Source: Thermomonas flagellata (lineage in GTDB: Bacteria; Pseudomonadota; Gammaproteobacteria; Xanthomonadales; Xanthomonadaceae). Taken from it: DNA of 64,000 bases. The notes below the pieces were generated by a model. That model was given only the letters and a program-made list of their open reading frames with translations. It was not told the origin of the DNA and ran no database searches. Of this stretch, positions 12,174 through 21,086 are shown one piece after another. The number at the start of each line of letters is the position of its first letter. The first letter of the stretch is position 1. Made by a program: the position numbers and the translations under genes. The stretch is taken from assembly GCF_022419185.1 (NCBI RefSeq), contig NZ_JAJOZK010000008.1, positions 1 to 64,000 of the forward strand. Reading direction: 5' to 3'.

Positions 12174-13571
12174 TCACAGCGCCTCCGAGGCGAAGTCCGC
12201 CAGCCGCGAGCGCTCGCCGCGGCGCAGGGTGACGTGCGCGCTGTGCGCCCAGGCCTTGAAGCGGTCGACCGCGTAGGTCAGGCCAGAGGTGGTCTCGGTG
12301 AGGTAGGGGGTGTCGATCTGCTCGACGTTGCCGAGGCAGACGATCTTGGTGCCGGGGCCGGCACGGGTGATCAGGGTCTTCATCTGCTTGGGCGTGAGGT
12401 TCTGCGCCTCGTCCAGGATCAGCCAGCGGTTGAGGAAGGTGCGCCCGCGCATGAAGTTGAGCGAGCGGATCTTGATCCGGCTGGCGAGCAGGTCGTTGGT
12501 CGCCGCGCGGCCCCAGGCGCCGCCGTCCTGGTTGTGGGTCAGCACCTCGAGGTTGTCAGTGAGCGCGCCCATCCACGGCGTCATCTTCTCCTCCTCGGTG
12601 CCGGGCAGGAAGCCGATGTCCTCGCCCACGCTCACGGTGGCGCGGGTCATGATGATCTCGCGGTAGCGCTGCGCGTCCATGGTCTGCGCCAGGCCCGCGG
12701 CCAGCGCCAGCAGGGTCTTGCCGGTGCCGGCGGTGCCGAGCAGGGTGACGAAGTCGATCTCCGGGTCCATCAGCGCGTTGAGCGCGAAGTTCTGCTCGCG
12801 GTTGCGCGCGGTGATGCCCCACACCGCGTGCTGGGCATGGCGGAAGTCGTCCACGATCTGCAGCACCACTCGCCCGTCGAGCAGGCGCGCGACCTTCATT
12901 TCCGACTGCTCGTCGCCGGGCAGGAACACGTACTGGTTCGGGTACCAGTCCTCGCCCTCGCCGGCGGCGATCTCGTAGTAGGTGCGACCCTTGTCGGTCC
13001 ACGACCTCAGGTCCTTGCCGTGGCGCTGCCAGAAATCCTCCGGCAGCGCGGTGGCGCCGGTGTAGAGCAGGCTGAAGTCGTCCAGCGCGCGGTCGTTCTC
13101 GTAGTCCTCGCTGGCGATCCCGGCGATCGAGGCCTTGATCCGCAGGTTGATGTCCTTGGACACGAACACCACCGGGGTGTCCGGCTCGGCCTGCTTGAGC
13201 GCCAGGATCGCGCCGAGGATGTGGTTGTCCGGGATCACCGTGCCGAAGCGCTTGCCGGCGTCGAAGTCGCCGGTCTGGAAGCGCAGCAGGCCGGCGCTGT
13301 CGGCGCCGCGCAGTTGCAGGCCCTGCGGGCGCACCAGCGGGATCCCGGCGCCGACGTCGGCGCTGCCGTGCGCCTCGATCAGCTCGTTGAGGAAGCGGCT
13401 GACCTGGCGCGCGTTGCGGCTGGCCTCGGAGGTGCCCTTCTTGCCGTTGTCCAGCTCCTCCATCACCTGCATCGGCAGGTAGACGTCGTGCTCCTCGAAC
13501 TTGAACAGCGCGGTCGGGTCGTGCATCAGCACGTTGGTGTCGAGCACGTAGATGCGCTTGCTGCGGGTCAT
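12174..13571 (-). CDS. PhoH-family ATPase with N-terminal PIN domain (PhoH2/YlaK type)
   Basis: This 465-aa protein combines an N-terminal PIN nuclease domain (about 5-150; YVLDTNVLMHDP and later acidic residues) with a PhoH ATPase domain (about 250-460). Walker A is GTAGTGKTLLALAAG, and Walker B is LILDEAQNLTPKQMK. PIN-PhoH proteins are reported as RNA helicase/RNases in other bacteria. Start ATG 13571 (MTRSKRIYV) matches the PIN N-terminus; the frame is open further upstream but overlaps the bcp region. Confidence 0.92.
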   Translation of the reverse strand: MTRSKRIYVLDTNVLMHDPTALFKFEEHDVYLPMQVMEELDNGKKGTSEASRNARQVSRFLNELIEAHGSADVGAGIPLVRPQGLQLRGADSAGLLRFQTGDFDAGKRFGTVIPDNHILGAILALKQAEPDTPVVFVSKDINLRIKASIAGIASEDYENDRALDDFSLLYTGATALPEDFWQRHGKDLRSWTDKGRTYYEIAAGEGEDWYPNQYVFLPGDEQSEMKVARLLDGRVVLQIVDDFRHAQHAVWGITARNREQNFALNALMDPEIDFVTLLGTAGTGKTLLALAAGLAQTMDAQRYREIIMTRATVSVGEDIGFLPGTEEEKMTPWMGALTDNLEVLTHNQDGGAWGRAATNDLLASRIKIRSLNFMRGRTFLNRWLILDEAQNLTPKQMKTLITRAGPGTKIVCLGNVEQIDTPYLTETTSGLTYAVDRFKAWAHSAHVTLRRGERSRLADFASEAL

Positions 13572-13656
13572 GCGGGCGGGTTCCCGTGGCGTGGACGGCA
13601 GGATGCCGGCGCGCCCCGCGGGGCGGGGCACGCGCGGCGGGAGCGAGTGGGCGCGG

Positions 13657-14127
13657 TCACCGGGCGCGTTCTTCCCGGAGGGCCGCGAGCACCGCCTGGG
13701 CATGGCCGGGCACCTTCACCGGCTGCCACTTGCGGCGCACCACCCCGGACGGATCGACCAGGAAGGTGCTGCGCACGATGCCCAGGTACTCGCGTCCGTA
13801 CAGCTTCTTCGGTTGCACCACGCCGAACGCCTCGCAAATGGCGCCATCGGCGTCGCTGGCGAGGTCGAAGCGAAAGCCCTGCTTGGCGCGGAAGTTCTGG
13901 TGCGATTTGAGCGAGTCGCGGGACACCCCGAGCACCACCGCCCCGGCGCGCTCGAACTCCGGCAGCAGGGCGTCGAAGTCGCGGCCCTCGGTGGTGCAGC
14001 CGGGGGTGGAATCTTTGGGGTAGAAGTATAGCACCAGCCAGCGGCCGGCGTAGCCGCCGAGGTGGCCGGCGGCGCCGCTGGCCAGCTGCAGCGGCAGGTC
14101 GGGGATGCGGTCGCCGACGTCCAGCAT
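13657..14127 (-). CDS. bcp: Thioredoxin-dependent peroxiredoxin (BCP/PrxQ)
   Basis: This 156-aa peroxiredoxin reduces H2O2 and organic hydroperoxides. The peroxidatic cysteine is Cys44 in [12 protein letters not shown]. The position five residues later, a resolving Cys in E. coli BCP, is not Cys here. The only other cysteine is Cys98 (GAICEAF), which aligns with E. coli Cys99. It may therefore work as a 1-Cys enzyme or use a distant resolving Cys. It lies 6 bp after gcvR on the same strand, so the two are probably one transcript. Confidence 0.93.
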   Translation of the reverse strand: MLDVGDRIPDLPLQLASGAAGHLGGYAGRWLVLYFYPKDSTPGCTTEGRDFDALLPEFERAGAVVLGVSRDSLKSHQNFRAKQGFRFDLASDADGAICEAFGVVQPKKLYGREYLGIVRSTFLVDPSGVVRRKWQPVKVPGHAQAVLAALREERAR

Positions 14128-14133
14128 GGCGCG

Positions 14134-14694
14134 TCAGTACTTCATCGGATCCATGATGGCATCCAGGTTGAGGTGGTCGCAGAACTCCAGGAAGTCGTCG
14201 CGCAGGGCGGCGATGTGCATGTCCGCGGGCACCCCGATGGTCAGCTGCGCGGAGAACATGTCGGCGCCGGTCTGCATCGCGCGGTAGCGCGTGCAGTGCA
14301 GGCTCTCGATGGTGATGCCCTGGCGGTCGAAGAAGTCCGCGAGCTGGTACAGGATGCCGGGCTTGTCGGAGGCGATCACCTCGACCACGTAAGGCAGCAG
14401 GTTGGACTGCACCGGCTTGGGGCCGGTGCGGTACCACACCAGCTTGATGCCCTCCTCGCGCTCGAGGCGGGTGAGCATGGTCTCCAGCTTGGCCACCGCG
14501 TCCCACGAGCCGGTCGCCAGCGCAGTCACCGAGACATCGCGCCCGACCGTGGCCAGGCGGGTGTCGACCAGGTTGCAGCCGGCATCGGCGATGCGGCGGG
14601 TGACGGCGAGCAGGGGCGACTGCGGATGCGTGGTGTACGCGTTGATCAGCAGGTGGTTTTCGTTCGGCGCGGGCCGGGAGGGGGTGTCGGTCAA
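14134..14694 (-). CDS. gcvR: Glycine cleavage system transcriptional repressor (two ACT domains)
   Basis: GcvR-type proteins sense glycine and act with GcvA on the glycine cleavage operon. The 186-aa protein has two ACT domains: the first around [20 protein letters not shown], the second around [23 protein letters not shown] 14694 ([16 protein letters not shown]) is chosen because it matches the family's N-terminus; ATG 14823 would add 43 Arg/Pro-rich residues that look like promoter DNA. It is divergent from dapA, with a 156-bp gap holding both promoters. Confidence 0.8.
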   Translation of the reverse strand: MTDTPSRPAPNENHLLINAYTTHPQSPLLAVTRRIADAGCNLVDTRLATVGRDVSVTALATGSWDAVAKLETMLTRLEREEGIKLVWYRTGPKPVQSNLLPYVVEVIASDKPGILYQLADFFDRQGITIESLHCTRYRAMQTGADMFSAQLTIGVPADMHIAALRDDFLEFCDHLNLDAIMDPMKY

Positions 14695-14850
14695 GGCAGG
14701 GGTCCGCACGGTTCGGGAGGGCGCGGCAGCAACGGGCGCGCCGGGCCCGGGCAGGATACTTGTCGCCGGTTCGCGCCCGCAAGTAACATCCCGGCACGTC
14801 CCGCGCGGCCGCGGCCCGCGCATCTCCCCCTATCGGCGAGCCGATCCCCC

Positions 14851-15756
14851 GTGCAGCTATCCGGCAGCATCACCGCGCTGGCGACGCCCTTCACGCCCGA
14901 CGGCGCGCTCGACCGGCCCGCCTGGCAACGGCTGCTGGACCTCCAGCTCGAGGCCGGCAGCGCGGGCGTGGTGGTCGCCGGCTCCACCGGCGAGGCGCCG
15001 GCGCTGACCGAGGCCGAATACGACACCCTGCTGGCGCACGCGGTCGAACGGGTGGCCGGACGCATGCCGGTGCTGGCCGGTACCGGGCAGTCCAACACCG
15101 CCAAGACGGTGCAGGCGACCCGCCGCGCGGCGCAGCTCGGCGCCGACGGCGCGCTGGTGGTGACCCCGCCGTACGTGCGCCCGACCCAGGCCGGCCTGCT
15201 CGCGCACTACCGCGCAGTCGCCGACGAAGGCGGGTTGCCGGTGGTGCTCTACAACGTGCCCACCCGCACCGGCTGCGACCTGCTGCCGGAGACGGTCGGG
15301 GTGCTGTCCCTGCATCCGCAGATCGTCGGCATCAAGGAGGCGCGGCCGGAGGCCGAGCGCATGGACGCCTTGCTGGCGTTCCGCCGCGACGGCTTCGCGG
15401 TGCTCAGCGGCGACGACCCGACCGCGCTGCGCTCGCTGCTGGCCGGGGCCGACGGGGTGATCTCGGTCGCCAGCAACGTGGCGCCGCGCGCGTTCGCCCG
15501 GCTGTGCGCGCTGGCCGCCGCCGGGGCGGCCGAGGACGCGGCCGAATTCGACCAGCGCCTGCACGCGCTGTACCGGTTCCTCGGAGTCGAGCCGAACCCG
15601 ATCCCGGTCAAGGCCCTGCTGGCGCTGAACGGCATCGGCCACGGCGGGCTGCGGCTGCCGCTGCAGCCGCTATCATCCGCGCACGCCGCCGAGGCCGAGC
15701 GCCTGCACGCGGACCTGCGCCAACTGGAAGAACGCTGCCGCGTCCCCGCGGCCTGA
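14851..15756 (+). CDS. dapA: 4-Hydroxy-tetrahydrodipicolinate synthase
   Basis: DapA condenses pyruvate with aspartate semialdehyde in lysine and diaminopimelate synthesis. The 301-aa TIM barrel shows [14 protein letters not shown], the catalytic Tyr in [13 protein letters not shown] and the Schiff-base Lys in [11 protein letters not shown] 14851 ([14 protein letters not shown]) is the conserved N-terminus; the frame is open further upstream over gcvR. The BamC-like gene follows 12 bp later, matching the dapA-nlpB(bamC) pairing of E. coli. Confidence 0.95.
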   Translation: MQLSGSITALATPFTPDGALDRPAWQRLLDLQLEAGSAGVVVAGSTGEAPALTEAEYDTLLAHAVERVAGRMPVLAGTGQSNTAKTVQATRRAAQLGADGALVVTPPYVRPTQAGLLAHYRAVADEGGLPVVLYNVPTRTGCDLLPETVGVLSLHPQIVGIKEARPEAERMDALLAFRRDGFAVLSGDDPTALRSLLAGADGVISVASNVAPRAFARLCALAAAGAAEDAAEFDQRLHALYRFLGVEPNPIPVKALLALNGIGHGGLRLPLQPLSSAHAAEAERLHADLRQLEERCRVPAA

Positions 15757-15768
15757 CTGGAGAACCCG

Positions 15769-16281
15769 ATGCCCCGTCCCGCGACCGTGCGCCCGCTCGC
15801 CCTCGTCCTCGCCCTGCTGGCGGTGTCCGCCGCCAGCGGCTGCCACTGGTTCGGCAAGAAGAACGAGCTGTACACCCAGAGCAGCGAGAGCCGGCCGCTG
15901 GAAGTGCCGCCGGACCTGGACCGTCCCTCCGCCGAGCGCGCGATGGCGCTGCCGCCGGCCGGCGGCAGCGTGAGCGCGTCCAGCCTGTCCGCCGCGCCGG
16001 CGAGCGTGGCGCCGCTCGGGTTCGCCGCCAAGGGCGAGCGCGACGCGGTGTTCGCCCGCGTCGGCGAGGCGCTGGCCGCCACCCCTGGCGTCAACATCGC
16101 CAGCCGCGCCGCCATCCTCGGCACCTACGACGTCGATTACATGGGCGCCAAGTTCCTGGTGCGGGTGACCAAGGCCGGCGACGGCAGCTATGTCTCCGCG
16201 GTGGATGCGCGCGGGCTGCCGCCCAGCGGCGAGGCCCCGGCCAAGCTGATCGCCGCGCTCAAGGCCGCGATCGCGCCGTGA
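15769..16281 (+). CDS. bamC: BamC/NlpB-like outer-membrane lipoprotein (short form)
   Basis: This 170-aa lipoprotein has a signal peptide with lipobox SAASGC, giving the lipidated Cys25. The segment SRPLEVPPDLDRP is the unstructured BamC N-terminus that contacts BamD. A single BamC-like fold follows (about 80-170). E. coli BamC has about 344 aa and two such domains, so this is a short version lacking one. The position right after dapA supports the call. It should act in outer-membrane protein assembly. Confidence 0.78.
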   Translation: MPRPATVRPLALVLALLAVSAASGCHWFGKKNELYTQSSESRPLEVPPDLDRPSAERAMALPPAGGSVSASSLSAAPASVAPLGFAAKGERDAVFARVGEALAATPGVNIASRAAILGTYDVDYMGAKFLVRVTKAGDGSYVSAVDARGLPPSGEAPAKLIAALKAAIAP

Positions 16282-16325
16282 GCCGGCCCCGGTGCGCGCG
16301 GCGCGCCGCCGAAGGCCTTTCTCGT

Positions 16326-16349
16326 GCAGGGCGCCCGCGGGCGCCCTGC
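16326..16349. terminator. GC hairpin between convergent bamC and fdxA
   Basis: A perfect 24-bp palindrome (arm GCAGGGCGCCCG) lies between two converging genes. It lacks a real T-run (GTCGTTCC follows on the plus strand), so it is a terminator-like hairpin rather than a strong intrinsic terminator. Confidence 0.45.
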
Positions 16350-16404
16350 GTCGTTCCGGGGCGACCTGCGCGGGCGCCGTGAGGCGTGCGCGCGGAGCGG
16401 CGCG

Positions 16405-16728
16405 TCAGCGCTCCAGCAGCGGCAGCTTGCCCGGCTTGCCGTCCCACTCGGCGGCCTCCGGCAGCGGCTCCTTGCGGGTGTTGATCACCGGCCAGGCCTT
16501 GGCGAGCTCGGCGTTGAGCGCGACGAAGCCTTCCTGCCCGGCCGGCACGTCCTCCTCCGGGTAGATCGCCTTGGCCGGGCACTCCGGTTCGCACAGGGTG
16601 CAGTCGATGCACTCGTCCGGGTCGATCACTAGGAAGTTCGGCCCCTCGTGGAAGCAGTCGACCGGGCAGACCTCCACGCAGTCGGTGTACTTGCACTTGA
16701 TGCAGTTCTCGGTGACGACGAAGGGCAT
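16405..16728 (-). CDS. fdxA: 7Fe-8S ferredoxin FdxA
   Basis: This 107-aa low-potential electron carrier has the Azotobacter FdI-type pattern. [17 protein letters not shown] supplies ligands to the 3Fe-4S and 4Fe-4S clusters, and [16 protein letters not shown] supplies the rest. The C-terminal tail of about 45 residues is typical of FdxA. A TACACT hexamer on the minus strand (16758-16763) is a possible -10, giving a leader of about 23 nt; no clear -35 is seen. Confidence 0.95.
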   Translation of the reverse strand: MPFVVTENCIKCKYTDCVEVCPVDCFHEGPNFLVIDPDECIDCTLCEPECPAKAIYPEEDVPAGQEGFVALNAELAKAWPVINTRKEPLPEAAEWDGKPGKLPLLER

Positions 16729-16811
16729 GACGGCAGGGTCCGGATTGCGATCGCGCTAGTGTAGCGCCGGCGCGCGGTCCGGCTGGCGCGGCAGGGCGGG
16801 GGGCAGGAACG

Positions 16812-16840
16812 AAAAGACCCCCGTGCGCGGCACGGGGGTC
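16812..16840 (-). terminator. Intrinsic terminator of tRNA-Glu
   Basis: On the minus strand, an 11-bp perfect stem (GACCCCCGTGC / GCACGGGGGTC) with a 3-nt loop is followed by TTTT. It begins 6 bp after the tRNA CCA end. Confidence 0.85.
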
Positions 16841-16845
16841 CGGAT

Positions 16846-16921
16846 TGGCGCTCCCTACGGGATTCGAACCCGTGTTTTAGCCTTGAGAGGGCCACGTCCT
16901 AGGCCTCTAGACGAAGGGAGC
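16846..16921 (-). tRNA. tRNA-Glu (anticodon CTC)
   Basis: The 76-nt cloverleaf reads on the minus strand. The acceptor stem is GCTCCCT/AGGGAGC with encoded CCA. The D-arm is GTCTAGAGGCCTAGGAC, and the T-arm is CGGG-TTCGAAT-CCCG. The anticodon stem TGGCC/GGCTA (one G-T pair) closes the loop CTCTCAA, so the anticodon is CTC, reading GAG. The sequence closely follows E. coli tRNA-Glu except for the anticodon arm. Confidence 0.97.
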
Positions 16922-16983
16922 AGTGACGCTGCGCGGGGTGGACATCCCCGCCGGCTGCGGACGGGCCGCCAGCCGAGCTTGCT

Positions 16984-17013
16984 AGTATAGGGGGCTTCCG
17001 GCGTCGCCGGCAA
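16984..17013 (-). promoter_or_regulatory. Possible promoter of tRNA-Glu
   Basis: Minus-strand TTGCCG (17008-17013), an 18-nt spacer and TATACT (16984-16989) lie about 60 nt before the tRNA 5' end. The -10 is good (5/6), the -35 moderate (4/6). Confidence 0.4.
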
Positions 17014-17055
17014 CGTTTGCTTCCGCCTTCCCGACAGGATGTCCGATCCCCGCGC

Positions 17056-18450
17056 ATGAGCAGTGAGTCCGTCCCCCCGCCGGCGGCGTCCGGCCCGCAG
17101 TTGCAGGTGATCCCGCGCGAGGTGCACGGGCTGTCGCGCCGGCAGATGAGCCAGAACGCACTGCGCGTGATGTACCGCCTGCGCGAGGGCGGGTTCGGGG
17201 CGTACCTGGTCGGCGGCGCGGTGCGCGACCTCTTGATCGGCGGGCATCCGAAGGACTTCGACGTGGCCACCGACGCCACCCCCGAGCAGGTCAAGGCGCT
17301 GTTCCGCAATTGCCGCCTGATCGGCCGCCGCTTCCGCCTGGCGCACGTGGTGTTCGGGCGCGAGATCATCGAGGTGGCGACCTTCCGCGCCAATGGCGGC
17401 GACGACGACGGCGACCGCCAGACCGACGACGGCGGGCGCCTGCTGCGCGACAACGTGTACGGCAGCATCGAGGAGGACGCGGTGCGCCGCGACTTCACCG
17501 CCAATGCGCTGTACTACGCGATCGAGGATTTTTCGGTGCGCGACTACGTGGGCGGCTACGCCGACGTGCAGGCGCGCGTGCTGCGCCTGATCGGCGAGCC
17601 GGAGGCGCGCTACCGCGAGGATCCGGTGCGCATGCTGCGCGCGGCAAGGCTGGCGGCCAAGCTCGGGTTCACGATCGACCCGGCGACCGCGGCGCCGATC
17701 CCGCGGCTGGCGCCGCTGCTGGCGGAGGCGGCGCCGGCGCGGCTGTTCGAGGAGACCCTCAAGCTGTTCCTGGCCGGGCACGCAGTGGCCAGCTTCGAGT
17801 GGCTGGAACGGCTCGGCCTGCTGCCGGCGCTGCTGCCCGAAACCGCGCAGGCGCTGGCGGCCAACACCTCCGGCGCGCTGCGGCGGATGCTGCTGCAGGG
17901 GCTGCGCGACACCGACGCGCGGGTGGCGCGCGAGGAGCCGGTATCGCCCGCGTTCCTGTACGCGCTGCTGCTGTGGCCGGCGTACTGCCGCAGCCTGGCG
18001 CAGCTGCAGGCGCAGGGCATGCACGCGGCCGAGGCGCAGCGGCGCGCGGCCGACCGGGTTACTCTGCACCAGCTGGAGCGCACCGCGCTGCCGCGGCGGT
18101 TCTCGCTGCCGATGCAGGAGATCTGGCTGCTACAGACCCGCTTCGCGCAGCGCCAGCGCAAGCGCGTGTTCCGCCTGCTGGCGCATCCGCGCTTCCGCGC
18201 CGCCTTCGATTTCCTGACCCTGCGCCAGGCCGCGTCCGACAGCCATGCCGCGGACGTGGCGTTCTGGCGCGAGGCGCAGTTGCATCCGGCGGAGGCGGTG
18301 GCCGCGGCCGGCGGGGTCGCGACCGCGGCACCGCTCGAGCAGCCGGAACCGGAGCCGGAGCCGGGCGAGGCCGAGGGCGCCGGCCCACGCAAGCGCCGCC
18401 GGCGCCGACGGCGGCCGGGCGCGGCGGACGCCGGCCCGGCGCCGGCATGA
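17056..18450 (+). CDS. pcnB: Poly(A) polymerase I
   Basis: PcnB adds poly(A) tails to RNA 3' ends and so promotes decay. The 464-aa protein has the class II nucleotidyltransferase core AYLVGGAVRDLLIG followed by KDFDVATDATPEQVK with the metal-binding Asp pair. RRDFTANALYY and the tRNA-nucleotidyltransferase-like neck follow. The C-terminus ends in an Arg-rich run (KRRRRRRRRPG), probably for RNA binding. ATG 17056 (MSSESVPPP) is preferred over an upstream TTG. The stop overlaps folK (ATGA). Confidence 0.94.
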   Translation: MSSESVPPPAASGPQLQVIPREVHGLSRRQMSQNALRVMYRLREGGFGAYLVGGAVRDLLIGGHPKDFDVATDATPEQVKALFRNCRLIGRRFRLAHVVFGREIIEVATFRANGGDDDGDRQTDDGGRLLRDNVYGSIEEDAVRRDFTANALYYAIEDFSVRDYVGGYADVQARVLRLIGEPEARYREDPVRMLRAARLAAKLGFTIDPATAAPIPRLAPLLAEAAPARLFEETLKLFLAGHAVASFEWLERLGLLPALLPETAQALAANTSGALRRMLLQGLRDTDARVAREEPVSPAFLYALLLWPAYCRSLAQLQAQGMHAAEAQRRAADRVTLHQLERTALPRRFSLPMQEIWLLQTRFAQRQRKRVFRLLAHPRFRAAFDFLTLRQAASDSHAADVAFWREAQLHPAEAVAAAGGVATAAPLEQPEPEPEPGEAEGAGPRKRRRRRRRPGAADAGPAPA

Positions 18451-18932
18451 TCCGCGCCGCGGTCGGCCTCGGCGCCAACCTCGGCGATGCCGCCGCCAGC
18501 GTGCGCGCCGCGCTGGACGCGCTGGAGGCGCTGCCGCAGACCCGGGGGCTCGCGCGTTCGCGGCTGTACCGCACCCCGGCCTGGGGCGTGACTGCGCAGC
18601 CGGATTTCGTCAACGCGGTGGCGGTGCTGGAGACGGGACTGTCCGCCCACGCGCTGCTGGATGCGCTGCTCGCGATCGAACGCCGCGCCGGGCGCGTGCG
18701 CCGCGCGGGCGAACGCTGGGGGCCGCGCGTGCTCGACCTCGACCTGCTGCTGTACGGCGAGGCGGTGATCGACACGCCCGGGCTGCGGGTGCCGCACCCG
18801 CACCTGCACGCCCGCGCGTTCGCGCTGTTGCCGCTGGCCGAGGCGTGGCCGCAGGCGCGCATCCCCGGCCACGGCGCGGTCGCCGCGCTCGCCGCCGGCA
18901 TGGCGGATGCGGGCATCGAGGCGTTACCTTAG
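18447..18932 (+). CDS. folK: HPPK (2-amino-4-hydroxy-6-hydroxymethyldihydropteridine diphosphokinase)
   Basis: FolK transfers pyrophosphate from ATP to 6-hydroxymethyldihydropterin in folate synthesis. The 161-aa protein has VGLGANLGD at the start and the signature RWGPRVLDLDLLLYG, which carries the metal-binding Asp pair. HPHLHARAFALLPLAE follows. It overlaps pcnB by 4 bp and precedes panB by 24 bp, the usual pcnB-folK-panB order. Confidence 0.95.
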   Translation: MIRAAVGLGANLGDAAASVRAALDALEALPQTRGLARSRLYRTPAWGVTAQPDFVNAVAVLETGLSAHALLDALLAIERRAGRVRRAGERWGPRVLDLDLLLYGEAVIDTPGLRVPHPHLHARAFALLPLAEAWPQARIPGHGAVAALAAGMADAGIEALP

Positions 18933-18956
18933 CCGCCCCCGCGCGAGGAGCCCGCC

Positions 18957-19766
18957 ATGTCCGCCGACCGCCGACCCTGGACCGTGCCGATGCTGGCGCA
19001 GGCGCGCGCCGAAGGGCGCAAGCTGGTGATGCTGACCTGCTACGACGCCAGCTTCGCGCGCGTGCTGGATGCCAACGGGGTGGACCTGATCCTGGTCGGG
19101 GACTCGCTGGGCATGGTAGTGCAGGGGCATGCCTCCACCCTGCCGGTGCGGCTGGACGACATCGCCTACCACGTCGCCGCGGTCGCGCGCGGGGTGCGCC
19201 AGGCGCTGGTGGTGGCCGACCTGCCGTTCGGCTGCGACGCCGACCCGGTGCAGGCGCATGCCGCGGCGGTGCGCTGCATCCAGGCCGGCGCGGCGATGGT
19301 CAAGCTGGAGGGCGCCGGCCACAAGCTGGATGTCATCCGCTACCTGGTCGAGCGCGAGATCCCGGTGTGCGCGCACCTCGGCCTGACTCCGCAGTCGGTG
19401 CTGCGCCTGGGCGGGTTCAAGGTGCAGGGGCGCGGCGACGCCGCCGCGATCCGGCTGTGCAAGGACGCGCAGGCGGTGGCCGAGGCCGGCGCCGCGCTGC
19501 TGGTGCTGGAGGGCGTGCCGGCGGCGCTGGCGGCGCAGGTCACCGCCAACGTGCCGATCCCGACCATCGGCATCGGCGCCGGGCCCGGCTGCGACGGCCA
19601 GGTGCTGGTGCTGCACGACCTGCTCGGGGTCGACACCGGCCATCGCAAGCCGCGCTTCGTCAAGGACTTCCTGGCCGAGGCCGGCAGCATCGCCGGCGCG
19701 GTGCGCGCCTATGCCGAGGCCGTGCGCAGCGGGGCGTTCCCGGGTGCCGAGCACAGTTACGCATGA
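18957..19766 (+). CDS. panB: 3-Methyl-2-oxobutanoate hydroxymethyltransferase
   Basis: PanB transfers a hydroxymethyl group from methylene-tetrahydrofolate to ketoisovalerate, the first step of pantothenate synthesis. The 269-aa TIM barrel includes [42 protein letters not shown] and [22 protein letters not shown] lies 8 nt before the ATG. It overlaps panC by 4 bp (ATGA), so PanB and PanC are translationally coupled. Confidence 0.97.
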   Translation: MSADRRPWTVPMLAQARAEGRKLVMLTCYDASFARVLDANGVDLILVGDSLGMVVQGHASTLPVRLDDIAYHVAAVARGVRQALVVADLPFGCDADPVQAHAAAVRCIQAGAAMVKLEGAGHKLDVIRYLVEREIPVCAHLGLTPQSVLRLGGFKVQGRGDAAAIRLCKDAQAVAEAGAALLVLEGVPAALAAQVTANVPIPTIGIGAGPGCDGQVLVLHDLLGVDTGHRKPRFVKDFLAEAGSIAGAVRAYAEAVRSGAFPGAEHSYA

Positions 19767-20611
19767 TCCGGGTGCTGCGCGAACTGCCGGCGCTGCGCGC
19801 GCAGGTGCGCGCCTGGCATGCGGCCGGCGAGCGGGTCGCGCTGGTGCCGACCATGGGCAACCTGCACGCCGGCCACCACGCGCTGGTGGCATTGGCGCGC
19901 ACCCACGCGCCGCGGGTGGTGGCGAGCATCTTCGTCAACCCGACCCAGTTCGGCCCGCACGAGGACTACGCGCGCTACCCGCGCACGCCCGAGCAGGACA
20001 TCGCCGGGCTGGAGGCGATCGGCTGCGACGCGGTCTGGCTGCCGACGGTGGAGACGATGTACCCCGACGGCCCGGCGCAGTGCGTGCGCATGCACGTGCC
20101 GGGGATCAGCGACGTGCTCGAGGGCGCGCACCGCCCCGGCCACTTCGACGGGGTGGCGACCGTGGTCGCGCGCCTGTTCCTGCAGGTGCAGCCGGACCTG
20201 GCGGTGTTCGGGCGCAAGGACTACCAGCAGCTGGCGGTGATCCGGCGGCTGGTGCGCGACCTCGCGTTCCCGCTGGAAGTGGTGGACGCGCCGATCGTGC
20301 GCGAGCCGGACGGGCTGGCCATGAGCTCGCGCAACCAGTACCTGTCGCCGGCGGAGCGCGCGCTGGCGCCGGCGATCCACCGCACCCTGCAGGCGATGCG
20401 CGCGGCCGCGCAGGCCGGGCAGGCGCCGGCGCAGGTCGAAGCGCAGGCGCGCGCCGCGCTGGAGGCGGCCGGCCTGGCGCCCGACTACGCGGTGCTGCGC
20501 CGGCCGGACCTCAGCGAACCTGCGCCCGGCGAGCGCGGGCCGCAGGTCGCGCTGATCGCCGCGCGGCTGGGGCGCACCCGCCTGATCGACAACCTCGAAT
20601 TCGAGGCCTGA
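19763..20611 (+). CDS. panC: Pantothenate synthetase
   Basis: PanC joins pantoate and beta-alanine using ATP. The 282-aa protein has [15 protein letters not shown] (HIGH-like ATP site), [25 protein letters not shown] and [11 protein letters not shown] (KMSKS-like). It is coupled to panB. panD, which makes the beta-alanine, follows 93 bp later with its own likely promoter. Confidence 0.97.
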   Translation: MIRVLRELPALRAQVRAWHAAGERVALVPTMGNLHAGHHALVALARTHAPRVVASIFVNPTQFGPHEDYARYPRTPEQDIAGLEAIGCDAVWLPTVETMYPDGPAQCVRMHVPGISDVLEGAHRPGHFDGVATVVARLFLQVQPDLAVFGRKDYQQLAVIRRLVRDLAFPLEVVDAPIVREPDGLAMSSRNQYLSPAERALAPAIHRTLQAMRAAAQAGQAPAQVEAQARAALEAAGLAPDYAVLRRPDLSEPAPGERGPQVALIAARLGRTRLIDNLEFEA

Positions 20612-20633
20612 TCCGCCCGCCAGCGCGCGGATG

Positions 20634-20661
20634 TTGCGGTGCGCCATCGGCTGCCTATACT
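20634..20661 (+). promoter_or_regulatory. Promoter of panD-pgi
   Basis: TTGCGG (20634-20639), a 16-nt spacer and TATACT (20656-20661) lie 43 nt before the panD ATG, in the 93-bp gap after panC. The -10 matches 5 of 6 consensus bases. Confidence 0.5.
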
Positions 20662-20704
20662 GCGCCGGTCGCGGCCGCGGCCGCCCCGAACGCCGGTTCC
20701 CCGC

Positions 20705-21085
20705 ATGCACCTGACCCTGCTCAAGGCCAAGATCCACCGCGCCAGCGTGACCCATGCCGAGCTGCACTACGAGGGCTCGTGCGCGATCGACGGCCACCTG
20801 CTGGATGCCGCCGGCATCCGCGAGTACGAGCGCATCGAGATCTACAACATCGCCAACGGCGAGCGCTTCGCCACCTATGCCATCCGCGGCGAAGAGGGCA
20901 GCGGGGTGATCTCGGTCAACGGCGCCGCCGCGCACAAGGCGAACGTGGGCGACCTGATCATCATCTGCGCCTACGGCCAATGCGACGAGGCCGAGGCCGC
21001 CGCGTTCCGTCCGCGGCTGGTGTACGTGGACGCCGGCAACCGCATCACCCATACCCAGCACTCGCTGCCGCGGCAGGCGGCCTGA
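20705..21085 (+). CDS. panD: Aspartate 1-decarboxylase (pyruvoyl enzyme)
   Basis: PanD decarboxylates aspartate to beta-alanine for pantothenate. The 126-aa proenzyme self-cleaves between Gly24 and Ser25 ([10 protein letters not shown]) to create the pyruvoyl group. [15 protein letters not shown] and the C-terminal HTQHSL follow the family. ATG 20705 is chosen because it places the cleavage site at the canonical residue; the longer frame adds unrelated Arg/Pro residues. pgi begins 1 bp after its stop. Confidence 0.97.
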   Translation: MHLTLLKAKIHRASVTHAELHYEGSCAIDGHLLDAAGIREYERIEIYNIANGERFATYAIRGEEGSGVISVNGAAAHKANVGDLIIICAYGQCDEAEAAAFRPRLVYVDAGNRITHTQHSLPRQAA

Positions 21086-21086
21086 G

